The position numbers were made by a program, and so were the translations under genes. Below the pieces are notes generated by a model. It made no database searches. It had not been told where the DNA came from and saw nothing but the letters and a program-made list of their open reading frames with translations. From contig DASXNK010000004.1 in NCBI GenBank assembly GCA_036495095.1, positions 1 to 41,259 of the forward strand: a stretch of 41,259 nucleotides of DNA, written 5' to 3'. Numbering within the stretch: position 1 is the first letter of the stretch; each line of letters begins with the position of its first letter. The DNA comes from Candidatus Dormiibacterota bacterium (GTDB taxonomy: Bacteria > Chloroflexota > Dormibacteria > Aeolococcales > Aeolococcaceae). Shown here piece after piece: positions 8,409 through 15,585 of this stretch.

Positions 8409-9122
8409 TCAGCCCAGCCGGGTCAGCTCGCGCACCGCGGCGGCGGCCGCGTCCAGGCTGGTCACGGAGGCGTGGGCGGCGCTCACCGGGGGGTGCGACG
8501 CCCCCGGCGCGACCCGGATCGCGCGCATCCCGAGGCTGAGCGCGGGGAGCACGTCCTTCTCCTCGATGTTGCCGATCATCACGCACTCTCCGGCCTCGCA
8601 CCCGGCCAGCGGCAGGGCGGCGAGGAACATCGCCGGGTCGGGCTTGCGCCGGCCGACGTCGACCGAGGAGACGATGCCGTCGACCAGCGACAGCAGCCCG
8701 AAGGCCTCGAGGTCGCACCGATAGGTCGCGGCGTCGCGCCAGTAGGCGTTGCTGACGATCACCGTGCGCAGCCCCAGCTCGCCGAGGGTGCGGAGCAGCC
8801 GCTCGGCACCCGCGAAGAGCTCGACGAGGCCGGCGGCGGGAGCGTTCATCGCGCTCCGCACCGCCGCCGCCGCCGCGGCGGTGAGGGGCATCCCCAGCCG
8901 CCCGGCCACCTCGAGCACCAGGCCGTCGGTGTCCTGGACGAGCTCGCCGGAGAACCCGGTCACCGCCTCCTCCAGGGCCGCGCGGAGCCGCTCGAGGAGG
9001 TCGGGAGCGGCGCCGGGCAGCACCCCGGCGAGGCGCCGGACCGCATCCCCGGGCGGAGGCGATGCGGTGGCGCGGTCGGGCCAGAGGGTGCCCCCGACGT
9101 CGACCAGCGCAGCCCGCAGCAT
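8409..9122 (-). CDS. HAD-superfamily hydrolase
   Basis: Haloacid dehalogenase-like hydrolase of 237 residues, probably a small-molecule phosphatase. Motif I is DVGGTLW near residue 8: the nucleophile Asp is present, but the second Asp of DxDGT is replaced by Gly, as in some HAD subfamilies. Motif II is the Ser of IVSNAYW, motif III the Lys of GRRKPDP, and motif IV is weak (MIGNIEEKDV instead of GD or DD). A helical cap lies between motifs I and II (residues about 25-95). The ATG at 9122 is the natural start. It is divergent from the flavoprotein gene, 69 bases away. Because the general acid and one metal ligand are altered, activity may differ from a classic phosphatase. Confidence 0.85.
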   Translation of the reverse strand: MLRAALVDVGGTLWPDRATASPPPGDAVRRLAGVLPGAAPDLLERLRAALEEAVTGFSGELVQDTDGLVLEVAGRLGMPLTAAAAAAVRSAMNAPAAGLVELFAGAERLLRTLGELGLRTVIVSNAYWRDAATYRCDLEAFGLLSLVDGIVSSVDVGRRKPDPAMFLAALPLAGCEAGECVMIGNIEEKDVLPALSLGMRAIRVAPGASHPPVSAAHASVTSLDAAAAAVRELTRLG

Positions 9123-9191
9123 CGGCCCCAGGGTAGACGGCCGGTGGGGCGCCGGTTGCGCCGCGGGAGCGGCGGGCCGTAGCGTCGCGGG

Positions 9192-10310
9192 GTGGCCGCC
9201 CTCACCCACGACGCCGTGGTCGTCGGCGCCGGCCCCGCCGGCGCGCTCGCCGCCCTCCATCTCGCCCGCCAGGGCCGCCGGGTGCTGGTCCTCGAGAAGG
9301 CGCGCCCCGGCCGCGACAAGCCCTGCGGAGGCGGGCTGACGGTGCGCTCCTGGCGCGACCTCGAGGTGCCGATCGACGACCTGGTGGTGGCCAGGGTCGG
9401 CATCGCCGACCTCCGCTGCGGTCCCCGGCGGGCGGTGCGCGTGGCCCTCGGCGCCGAGGGGGTGCTGATGGTCCGCCGCCGCGACCTCGACCGGCGCATC
9501 GGGGAGGCCGCGGAGCAGGCGGGCGCCGAGCTCCACCACCAGGAGGCGGTGACGGCCCTCGAGCCCGACGCCGGCGGGGTCGAGGTGCGCACCGGCGCCG
9601 GCCGCTACCGGGCCGCGGCGGTGCTGCTCGCCACCGGGGCGGAGGCCCCGCTGCGCTCCGCGCTCGGCCTGGCGCCCACCGCCGGCACCATGGCGGTGGC
9701 CCTGGAGCTGGAGGGACGGGCCCGAGTCGCCCCGCCGAGGGACGACGCCTTCGTCTTCGACTACGCCGTCCCCGGCGGCTACGCGTGGGCGTTCCCCAAG
9801 GTGGGCCACGAGGGCTGGTGGAACGCCGGCATCGTCACCGGCCGCACCGGCCTCGGCGGTGAGCTGCGCCCCCGGCTGGCGCGCTTTCTCGACCAGGTGG
9901 GGCTGGACTTCGAGGAGCTCTCCGCGGAGCGCGCCACCGGGCGGCGCATCCCCTTCTGGGGCGGCCGGCGGGTCCTCCACCGGGGCCGGGTGGCGCTGCT
10001 CGGCGACGCCGCCGGGCTCGCCGACCCGTTCTTCGGCGAGGGCATCGCCGAGGCGCTGGCCAGCGGCCGCCTCGGCGCCCGCGCCGCCGGCGAGGTGATC
10101 GAGGGCCGCCGCGACGACCTCGGCGACTACACCGCCGCCGTCGACGCCACCCTCCGCACCCACCTGTGGCGGATGCGCCAGGCCGCACGCCTCGTGTACG
10201 CCGCGCCGACGCTGACGCTGCGCGCCCTCGCGATGTCGTCGCACGTGCGACGCCTGGTGACGCGCGCAGCGACCGAGCGCCTCGCCCGCGGCCCGGCCAC
10301 CTCGGTGTGA
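9192..10310 (+). CDS. Geranylgeranyl reductase-like FAD-dependent oxidoreductase
   Basis: Flavoprotein of the geranylgeranyl reductase/ChlP/FixC group, 372 residues from a GTG start. FAD-binding signatures: GAGPAGALAALHLARQG at the N-terminus, the DKPCGGGL segment near residue 50 that is typical of geranylgeranyl reductases, an ATG-type middle motif (VLLATGAEA), and GDAAGLADPFFGEGIAEALASG near residue 275. Such enzymes saturate isoprenoid chains of lipids or quinones; the substrate here is not shown. The final 60 residues are Arg-rich helices. Its stop at 10310 faces a bidirectional hairpin terminator at 10365-10385. No isoprenoid gene is nearby. Confidence 0.85.
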   Translation: MAALTHDAVVVGAGPAGALAALHLARQGRRVLVLEKARPGRDKPCGGGLTVRSWRDLEVPIDDLVVARVGIADLRCGPRRAVRVALGAEGVLMVRRRDLDRRIGEAAEQAGAELHHQEAVTALEPDAGGVEVRTGAGRYRAAAVLLATGAEAPLRSALGLAPTAGTMAVALELEGRARVAPPRDDAFVFDYAVPGGYAWAFPKVGHEGWWNAGIVTGRTGLGGELRPRLARFLDQVGLDFEELSAERATGRRIPFWGGRRVLHRGRVALLGDAAGLADPFFGEGIAEALASGRLGARAAGEVIEGRRDDLGDYTAAVDATLRTHLWRMRQAARLVYAAPTLTLRALAMSSHVRRLVTRAATERLARGPATSV

Positions 10311-10353
10311 GTGCACGTGTGTGAGACGCGTGCGGGACGTGGTCCTTCCCGAG

Positions 10354-10386
10354 TAAAAAGAAAAGGGCCGGCGCTTGGCCGGCCCC
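10354..10386 (-). terminator. Rho-independent terminator, possibly bidirectional
   Basis: An 8-bp perfect GC stem (10365-10372 pairs with 10378-10385) with a five-base loop. On the minus strand it is followed directly by a run of Ts broken by one C (complement of 10364-10355), a strong intrinsic terminator. On the plus strand, after the flavoprotein gene, the following bases are only weakly T-rich. Confidence 0.85.
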
Positions 10387-10620
10387 TATTCTTCGAAAGA
10401 TCTCTTTCGACCCGACTGTCAAAGCCGGGAATCGGTCTGAGTACCGTGATGTCGGTCGCTGCCCCAGACCATCCGCGAAGGTTGACCCTTCACTCGCGTC
10501 CGCACCCGCGGTGCGGACTGGTGGTCGGGGCTCTAGGTCTCGGCCCGGCCGCGCCTCAGGCGCTGCCAGCAGGTTCGCATCATGTAGGGCGATCCCTCCG
10601 ACAATTGCCAAACTTCGTGC
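10355..10620 (-). ncRNA. Candidate structured non-coding RNA with kissing-loop potential
   Basis: This gene-free stretch between convergent gene ends looks like a free-standing RNA gene of about 265 bases on the minus strand. Read in the RNA direction it contains: a 9-bp hairpin with a three-base loop (10518-10498); a 7-bp hairpin with loop GUCAA (10493-10475); a 6-bp closing helix (10470-10465 with 10439-10434) around an inner 4-bp hairpin; a 7-bp hairpin with loop UUGAC (10429-10411); an 8-bp inverted repeat (10410-10393); and the terminator. The two loops GUCAA and UUGAC are exact complements. A promoter-like pair lies just upstream. I do not recognise it as RNase P, SRP, tmRNA or a common riboswitch; 6S RNA cannot be excluded. 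It could also be a long 3' UTR of the oxygenase gene. Confidence 0.6.
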
Positions 10621-10625
10621 TGCCT

Positions 10626-10654
10626 AGGATGCAGCAGCGGACCGCTCCCGTCAA
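10626..10654 (-). promoter_or_regulatory. Candidate promoter of the structured RNA
   Basis: On the minus strand TTGACG (10654-10649) is followed after 17 bases by CATCCT (10631-10626), which matches the -35 well and the key A2 and T6 of the -10. Transcription would begin near 10619, just before the structured segment. Prediction only. Confidence 0.45.
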
Positions 10655-10707
10655 CACCCTGTGATGTTCCGTTACACCGCAAGGAGAGTCGGCGTGTGCG
10701 GACCGCG

Positions 10708-11349
10708 TCAGCCGACCCGCTCGGGCATGCGGCTCTCCACCCAACGGCGCAGCGCGTCACCGCTCTCCCACGACGTGATCAGCGCGTACCGCGGCTCGGG
10801 TCCCGGATGCCACACGACGTGGTACAGGCGCTGCGTGTCGATGAGCAGCTGCATCCCGCGGTGCAACCGGATGCGCGACTCGGTGGCGGGATCCTCGCGG
10901 TCCTCGCGGAGCACGAAGTACGAGTCGGGGCAGTCGCTCAGCTCCAACCACGAGCGCACCACCCAGCCCTCACCGTCGGGGTTCAGCCGGTTGTTGTCGT
11001 CGAGGTGGAGCTGGCGCAGCGCCGCCTGCTCCGACTCGTACGGATTGAGCTTGATGACGCGCACGCGTCCAAAGCGCGCACCGACACTCTCGACGTAGTC
11101 GACCAGGGTCGGGCAGATGGAACGGTTCTTCGTCCACACGCCGTCCTTGTCGGGCTTGCCGTGGTCCCAGAAGCCGCCGCACTCCATCTCGCCGAGCGCC
11201 GAGGCGATGGGCGCGAAGTTGGTGTCGCCGCCGCTCTTCCAGTCCATGTAGTCGAGGTCCAGGAACTCGCTCTCCGGCACCGGCGGACCGTTGTGGTCAC
11301 GCAGCACGACGAATCCCCTCTCGGCGAGGACATCGAGCTTCTCATGCAT
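10708..11349 (-). CDS. Putative Fe(II)/2-oxoglutarate-dependent oxygenase-like protein
   Basis: A 213-residue cytosolic protein. The C-terminal half has the residue pattern of a double-stranded beta-helix 2OG oxygenase of the aspartyl/asparaginyl hydroxylase type: H115-x-D117 (QLHLDDNN), a distal His (H177 or H181 in LYHVVWHPG) and an Arg (R187 in EPRYALITSWES) that would bind 2-oxoglutarate. Function is inferred from this pattern only; the substrate is unknown. The N-terminal 80 residues are not recognised. Codon use looks slightly less GC-biased than the neighbours, and the gene sits beside the unusual RNA region, so recent acquisition is possible. The HisN-type gene ends 59 bases upstream on the same strand. 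Confidence 0.75.
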   Translation of the reverse strand: MHEKLDVLAERGFVVLRDHNGPPVPESEFLDLDYMDWKSGGDTNFAPIASALGEMECGGFWDHGKPDKDGVWTKNRSICPTLVDYVESVGARFGRVRVIKLNPYESEQAALRQLHLDDNNRLNPDGEGWVVRSWLELSDCPDSYFVLREDREDPATESRIRLHRGMQLLIDTQRLYHVVWHPGPEPRYALITSWESGDALRRWVESRMPERVG

Positions 11350-11408
11350 GGGATGTCGACCTCGTTCTGATGACGGTGAGTGGACGATCGCGCGTCAGGG
11401 TAGGACAG

Positions 11409-12179
11409 TCAGCAGGGTGTCCGGAGCGCCTCCAGCACCTCGTCGTGGAGCAGCCCGTTGCTGGCGACCGCGCTGCCGCCGTCGATGCGCGGCCGGCCCT
11501 CCAGGTCGGTGAACCGGCCCCCCGCCTCCTCGACGATCCGCAGCAGCGGAGCCAGGTCCCAGGGGGCGACCTCGGGCTCGACGGCGACCTCGACGCAGCC
11601 CTCGGCGACGAGCACGTGCGACCAGAAGTCGCCGAAGCCACGGGTGCGGGCGCAGCGCCGCGCCAGCCCCAGGAACGGCGCCTCGAGGCCGCGGACGGCG
11701 AAGCCCGGAACGCTGTCGTAGGCGAGCTGGGCCCGGTCGAGCGAGGCCACGGTCGAGACCCGCACCGGCCGCCCCGAGGCATACGCGCCGCCGCCGCGCA
11801 TCGCCCACCAGCGCGCCCCCAGCGCCGGCGCGGAGACCACCCCGACCTCGATGACGCCCTCCACCTCGAGGGCGATCAGGGTGGCGAAGACCGGAATGCC
11901 GCGGACGAAGTTCTTGGTGCCGTCGATCGGGTCGAGGAACCAGCGCCGCGCGCCGCCGCCGGCGCTGCCGTACTCCTCCCCGACCAGCGCGTCCTCGGGA
12001 CGGGCGGCCTCGATCCGGGTGCGGAGCTCGCGCTCGACGGCGCGGTCGGCCTCGGTGACCGGCGAGCCGTCCTGCTTGCGCTCCACCGCGAGGGCGGTGC
12101 GAAAGCCGGCCATGCTGATGCGGTCGGCGCGGTCGGCGAGCTCCAGCGCCAGGGCGAGGTCGGCGTCGACGGCGGCTAC
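11409..12179 (-). CDS. hisN: Inositol-monophosphatase-family phosphatase, HisN (histidinol-phosphatase) type
   Basis: Mg-dependent phosphatase of the IMPase fold, most like actinobacterial HisN, which dephosphorylates histidinol phosphate. Motifs: KQDGSPVTEADRAVE, the metal-binding VGEEYG, LDPIDGTKNFVRG, then DFWSHVLVAEG and the C-terminal WDLAPLLRIVEEAGG. The start is odd. The first canonical codon is ATG 12113 (234 residues), but the preceding 22 residues (AVDADLALALELADRADRIS) are the family's normal first helix. The frame reaches a GTA at 12179-12177 that overlaps the TAG stop of the upstream acyl-CoA reductase. Coordinates include this stretch (256 residues). A G-rich run lies about eight bases before the GTA. 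Other monophosphates (inositol) remain possible substrates. Confidence 0.87.
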   Translation of the reverse strand, partial: VAAVDADLALALELADRADRISMAGFRTALAVERKQDGSPVTEADRAVERELRTRIEAARPEDALVGEEYGSAGGGARRWFLDPIDGTKNFVRGIPVFATLIALEVEGVIEVGVVSAPALGARWWAMRGGGAYASGRPVRVSTVASLDRAQLAYDSVPGFAVRGLEAPFLGLARRCARTRGFGDFWSHVLVAEGCVEVAVEPEVAPWDLAPLLRIVEEAGGRFTDLEGRPRIDGGSAVASNGLLHDEVLEALRTPC

Positions 12180-14158
12180 AGGTGGATCCCCCGCATCAGC
12201 CGTCCCACCGCCCAGGCCTCCGGGCTGACCGTGGCCGGCTCCGCCCTGCCCCCCCCGTCCGGCCGGGGCGCGCTGTCGGGCAGCACCGCGTAGGCGGCGC
12301 TCATCAGCAGCTGGGCGAGCCCGGGGCTCACCGCGTTGGTGACCTGGCCCGCCTTGCCGAGCCGGGTCGACACCTCGGGCGGGCGGCTGATCATCGACTG
12401 CACCACCATGTCCGCGGCCTCCTCGGGGCTGATGGTGGGGAAGCTCTTGTAGATCGAGGTGGGCGCGATCATCGGGGTGCGCACCAGCGGCATGTGGATC
12501 TCGGTGATGGCGACGCCGTCGGCGGCCACCTCGGCGGCGAGGCAGCGGGAGAACCCGTCGAGGGCGGCCTTGCTGGCCACATAGGCGGCGAAGCGCGGCG
12601 GGAAGGTCTGGGCACCGATGCTGGAGATGTTGATGACCTGGCCGCGGCCGCGCTCCCGCATCCCCGGGACCACCTCGAGGATGCAGGCGACGGCGCCGAA
12701 GTAGTTGAGCTGCATGGTGCGCTCGAAGTCGTGGAAGCGGTCGAGCGAGTGCATCACCGCCCGGCGGATCGATCGGCCGGCGCTGTTCACCAGCACGTCG
12801 ACGCGGCCGTGCTCGGCGATCACGCCGCGCACCATCGCGCGGCAGCCATCGACGTCGCTGAGGTCGGTGGGGTGGACCGAGGCCCGCCCGCCCGCCGCCT
12901 CGACCTCGGCGCGCAGCTCCTCGAGCTTCTCGGCGCCGCGCGCGACCAGCGCCACGATCGCGCCGGCGGCGGCGACGCGCAGCGCCACCGCCCGGCCGAT
13001 ACCGCTGGAGGCACCGGTGATCAGCACCACCCGGTCCTGGAGAACGCGGCGCAGGTTGGCCTCGGTGGGCAGCTCGGGGTCGAGGTGCCGCTCCCACCAG
13101 TCCCAGACCCTCCAGGCGTAGGTGTGGAGCGGCGGGCAGGCGATGCCGGTGCCGCGCAGCGCCTCCTGGGCGTTGGCGGCGTCGAAGGTCGCCGGGTAGT
13201 CCATGTAGTGGAGCGCCGCCTCGGGGATCCCCAGCCGCTCCAGCACCTGCCCGCGCACCCGCCGCACCGCCGGAAGCCCGCCGATCAGCTCGAGCGCGTT
13301 CCCCGGCACCAGCCGGGTCATCCGCCGGTCGAGGCGCAGCGCGAACTCGGGCGCGTGGGCGGCGCGGCAGAAGGTGTTGAGGGTGTCGCCGAGGCTGAGC
13401 GGGGCGGGATCGACGAGGTGGAAGACCTGCCCGTCGCGGTCCGGCAGGTGGGCGATGTGGTCCATCGCGCGGGCCACGAAGTCGACGGGGACGAGGTTGA
13501 GCTCACCTCCCTCGGGGCCGGCGAATGGCACCCATTGGGGGAACGAGTCGCGCAGCCGCTGGATCAGCTTGAAGGCGTAGTAGGGGCCGTCGACCCGGTC
13601 GGCCTCGCCGGTCTCGGAGGAGCCGACGACCATCCCCGGCCGGTAGATCCGGTAGGGGACGGCGCTCTCGGTGCGGACGATCGCCTCGGCGGCGTGCTTG
13701 GTGCGGAAGTAGGGGTGATCGAGCTCCTGCCCCTCGTCGAACATCGCCTCGGTGAACCGCCCCGTGAAGCGGCCGGCGACGGCGATCGAGCTGGTGTGGT
13801 GGAGGCGGGCGGCCTCGATGGCGTTGGCGAGGGCGACGGTGTTGCGGGTGCCCTCCACGTTGGCCCGGTCGGACTCCTCCTCGCCGGCGGTGAGGTCGTA
13901 GACGGCCGCCAGGTGGAAGACCTGGGCACCGCGGAGGCCGTCCCGGTCGGCCTCGGAGATGCCGAGCCCGGGCTGGGAGATGTCGCCGGCGACCGCCCGC
14001 AGCCGGGAGCCCCCGGGGTCGAGGCGCTCGCGGAGGGCCTCGAACCTGGCCGTCGACCCGGGCCGGACCAGGACGGCGATCCCGCCCTCGCGGCGGAGCA
14101 GGAGCGGCAGCAGCTGGCGCCCGATGAACCCCGTGGCACCGGTGACGAAGTACTGCAC
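12176..14158 (-). CDS. Two-domain fatty acyl-CoA reductase (acyl-CoA to alcohol type)
   Basis: A 660-residue enzyme with two Rossmann domains. Residues 1 to about 370 form an extended-SDR fatty acyl reductase domain (FVTGATGFIGRQLLP, then YFRTKHAAE with the Y-x-x-x-K pair, then YRPGMVVGSSETG). Residues about 385-660 form a classical SDR domain (LITGASSGIGRA, NSAGRSIRR, NISSIG, YVASK). Order, length and motifs such as DRFHDFERTMQLNYFG match the Marinobacter Maqu_2220-type reductase, which reduces acyl-CoA to fatty alcohol using NADPH, and resemble mycobacterial AcrA1. The GTG start at 14158 is supported by AAGGAGGAGG shortly upstream and by alignment of the first strand. It is divergent from a thiolase gene. 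Whether this one makes alcohols or aldehydes is inference. Confidence 0.92.
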   Translation of the reverse strand: MQYFVTGATGFIGRQLLPLLLRREGGIAVLVRPGSTARFEALRERLDPGGSRLRAVAGDISQPGLGISEADRDGLRGAQVFHLAAVYDLTAGEEESDRANVEGTRNTVALANAIEAARLHHTSSIAVAGRFTGRFTEAMFDEGQELDHPYFRTKHAAEAIVRTESAVPYRIYRPGMVVGSSETGEADRVDGPYYAFKLIQRLRDSFPQWVPFAGPEGGELNLVPVDFVARAMDHIAHLPDRDGQVFHLVDPAPLSLGDTLNTFCRAAHAPEFALRLDRRMTRLVPGNALELIGGLPAVRRVRGQVLERLGIPEAALHYMDYPATFDAANAQEALRGTGIACPPLHTYAWRVWDWWERHLDPELPTEANLRRVLQDRVVLITGASSGIGRAVALRVAAAGAIVALVARGAEKLEELRAEVEAAGGRASVHPTDLSDVDGCRAMVRGVIAEHGRVDVLVNSAGRSIRRAVMHSLDRFHDFERTMQLNYFGAVACILEVVPGMRERGRGQVINISSIGAQTFPPRFAAYVASKAALDGFSRCLAAEVAADGVAITEIHMPLVRTPMIAPTSIYKSFPTISPEEAADMVVQSMISRPPEVSTRLGKAGQVTNAVSPGLAQLLMSAAYAVLPDSAPRPDGGGRAEPATVSPEAWAVGRLMRGIHL

Positions 14159-14263
14159 GGACGCCTCCTCCTTCAACCCCCCATCCGCCCCCACCCCTCG
14201 GTTCGCCCCCCCGGCAGGATACGGGGCACGGGGAAGGCGCCGTCAGGGCGGGGAGGCATACTC

Positions 14264-14292
14264 TTGACATCGGCGTCAACGCCACGCCGATC
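14264..14292 (+). promoter_or_regulatory. -35-like TTGACA and overlapping inverted repeat
   Basis: In the 157-base divergent region between the acyl-CoA reductase and thiolase genes, TTGACA (14264-14269) is a consensus -35; the -10 at 17 bases (CCGATC) is poor. The same bases form an inverted repeat TTGAC-N6-GTCAA (14264-14268 with 14275-14279), the size of a simple dimeric repressor half-site pair. It could control both genes. Confidence 0.35.
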
Positions 14293-14315
14293 CCCACCAC
14301 CGAGGTCGTCATCCC

Positions 14316-15479
14316 ATGCCCGAAGCAGTCATCGTCGCCGCCGGCCGCTCGCCCATCGGCCGGGCCATGAAGGGCTCACTCGTCGACCTGCGGCCCGACG
14401 ACCTCACCGCCCACGTGGTCTCCCGGGTGCTCGACCAGGTGCCCCAGCTGGACCGCGGCGAGATCGACGACCTCATCCTCGGCTGCGGTCTCCCCGGCGG
14501 CGAGTCGGGCTTCAACATGGGCCGGGTGGTGAGCCTGCTCGCCGGCCTCAACGTCCCCGGGACCACCATCACCCGCTACTGCTCGTCCTCGCTCCAGACC
14601 ACGCGGATGGCCTTCCACGCGATCAGGGCCGGCGAGGGCGACGTCTTCGTCAGCGCCGGGGTGGAGACCGTCAGCCGCTTCCTCAACGGCAGCTCGGACA
14701 TGCCCCAGTGCCAGAATCCGCGCCTCCAGCCGGGGAATCCCGAGGGCTACCCCGACGTCTACATCGCCATGGGCCTGACCGCGGAGAACGTCGCCGATCG
14801 CGAGGAGATCTCCCGCGAGGAGATGGACCGGTTCGCGGCGCGCAGCCAGAACCGGGCGGTGCAGTCACAGATCGACGGGTTCTTCGACCGCGAGATCATC
14901 CCGGTCCTGCGCCCCGACGGCGCCGAGGTGAGCCGCGACGACGGCCCCCGGCCCGGCACCACCGCCGAGGTGCTCGGCACCCTCCGGCCGGTCTTCCGTG
15001 AGAACGGCAGGGTCACCGCGGGCAACGCCTGCCCGCTGAACGACGGCGCCGCCGCCGTGGTGGTGATGTCCGACGTCCGCGCCCGCGAGCTGGGGATCAC
15101 GCCGCTCGCCCGCATCGTCTCGACCGGGCTGAGCGCGCTCGCGCCCGAGATCATGGGCCTGGGCCCGATCGAGGCCTCGAAGCAGGCGCTGAAGCGGGCG
15201 GGGATGACCATCGACGACGTCGACGTGGTCGAGATCAACGAGGCGTTCGCCGCCCAGGTGATCCCCTCCGCCCGGGGGATCGGGCTCGACGCCTTCGACG
15301 ACCGCCTCAACCCGTTCGGCGGCTCGATCGCCCTCGGCCACCCCTTCGGCATGACCGGGGCGCGGATCACCTGCACCCTGCTCAACGGCCTGCGCACCCT
15401 CGACAGGAGGATCGGGCTGGAGACGATGTGCGTCGGCGGCGGCATGGGGATGGCGATGATCCTGGAGCGGCTCGACTGA
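14316..15479 (+). CDS. Acetyl-CoA acyltransferase (thiolase)
   Basis: Thiolase-fold enzyme of 387 residues that either cleaves 3-ketoacyl-CoA or condenses two acetyl-CoA. Catalytic residues: nucleophile C89 (TRYCSSSLQT), H342 (ALGHPFGMTGAR) and C372 (MCVGGGMGMA); EINEAFAAQ carries the conserved Asn-Glu. N-terminal PEAVIVAAGRSPIGRA is typical. It starts at the ATG at 14316, downstream of the shared divergent region with the fatty acyl-CoA reductase, suggesting a role in fatty acid turnover. Sequence alone does not separate the degradative from the biosynthetic role. Confidence 0.93.
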   Translation: MPEAVIVAAGRSPIGRAMKGSLVDLRPDDLTAHVVSRVLDQVPQLDRGEIDDLILGCGLPGGESGFNMGRVVSLLAGLNVPGTTITRYCSSSLQTTRMAFHAIRAGEGDVFVSAGVETVSRFLNGSSDMPQCQNPRLQPGNPEGYPDVYIAMGLTAENVADREEISREEMDRFAARSQNRAVQSQIDGFFDREIIPVLRPDGAEVSRDDGPRPGTTAEVLGTLRPVFRENGRVTAGNACPLNDGAAAVVVMSDVRARELGITPLARIVSTGLSALAPEIMGLGPIEASKQALKRAGMTIDDVDVVEINEAFAAQVIPSARGIGLDAFDDRLNPFGGSIALGHPFGMTGARITCTLLNGLRTLDRRIGLETMCVGGGMGMAMILERLD

Positions 15480-15585
15480 CCCACTGCGAAACCTCTGTGT
15501 GGGCAGGGGCGTTCTGGCTTGGACTGCGCACCGCGCGGTGGCCACGGTTCTTTCCGAAATGTTCCAGGGTGTTACGGTTCCTCCC

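Noticed and set aside
10311-10664. A 117-codon plus-strand frame in the RNA region
   Set aside because: Low-complexity, no homology-like pattern, no ribosome-binding site, and it crosses a terminator and several hairpins.
11409-13097. A 562-codon frame that would fuse the HisN-type phosphatase to upstream sequence
   Set aside because: The upstream part is a shadow of the acyl-CoA reductase; homology begins at about 12175.
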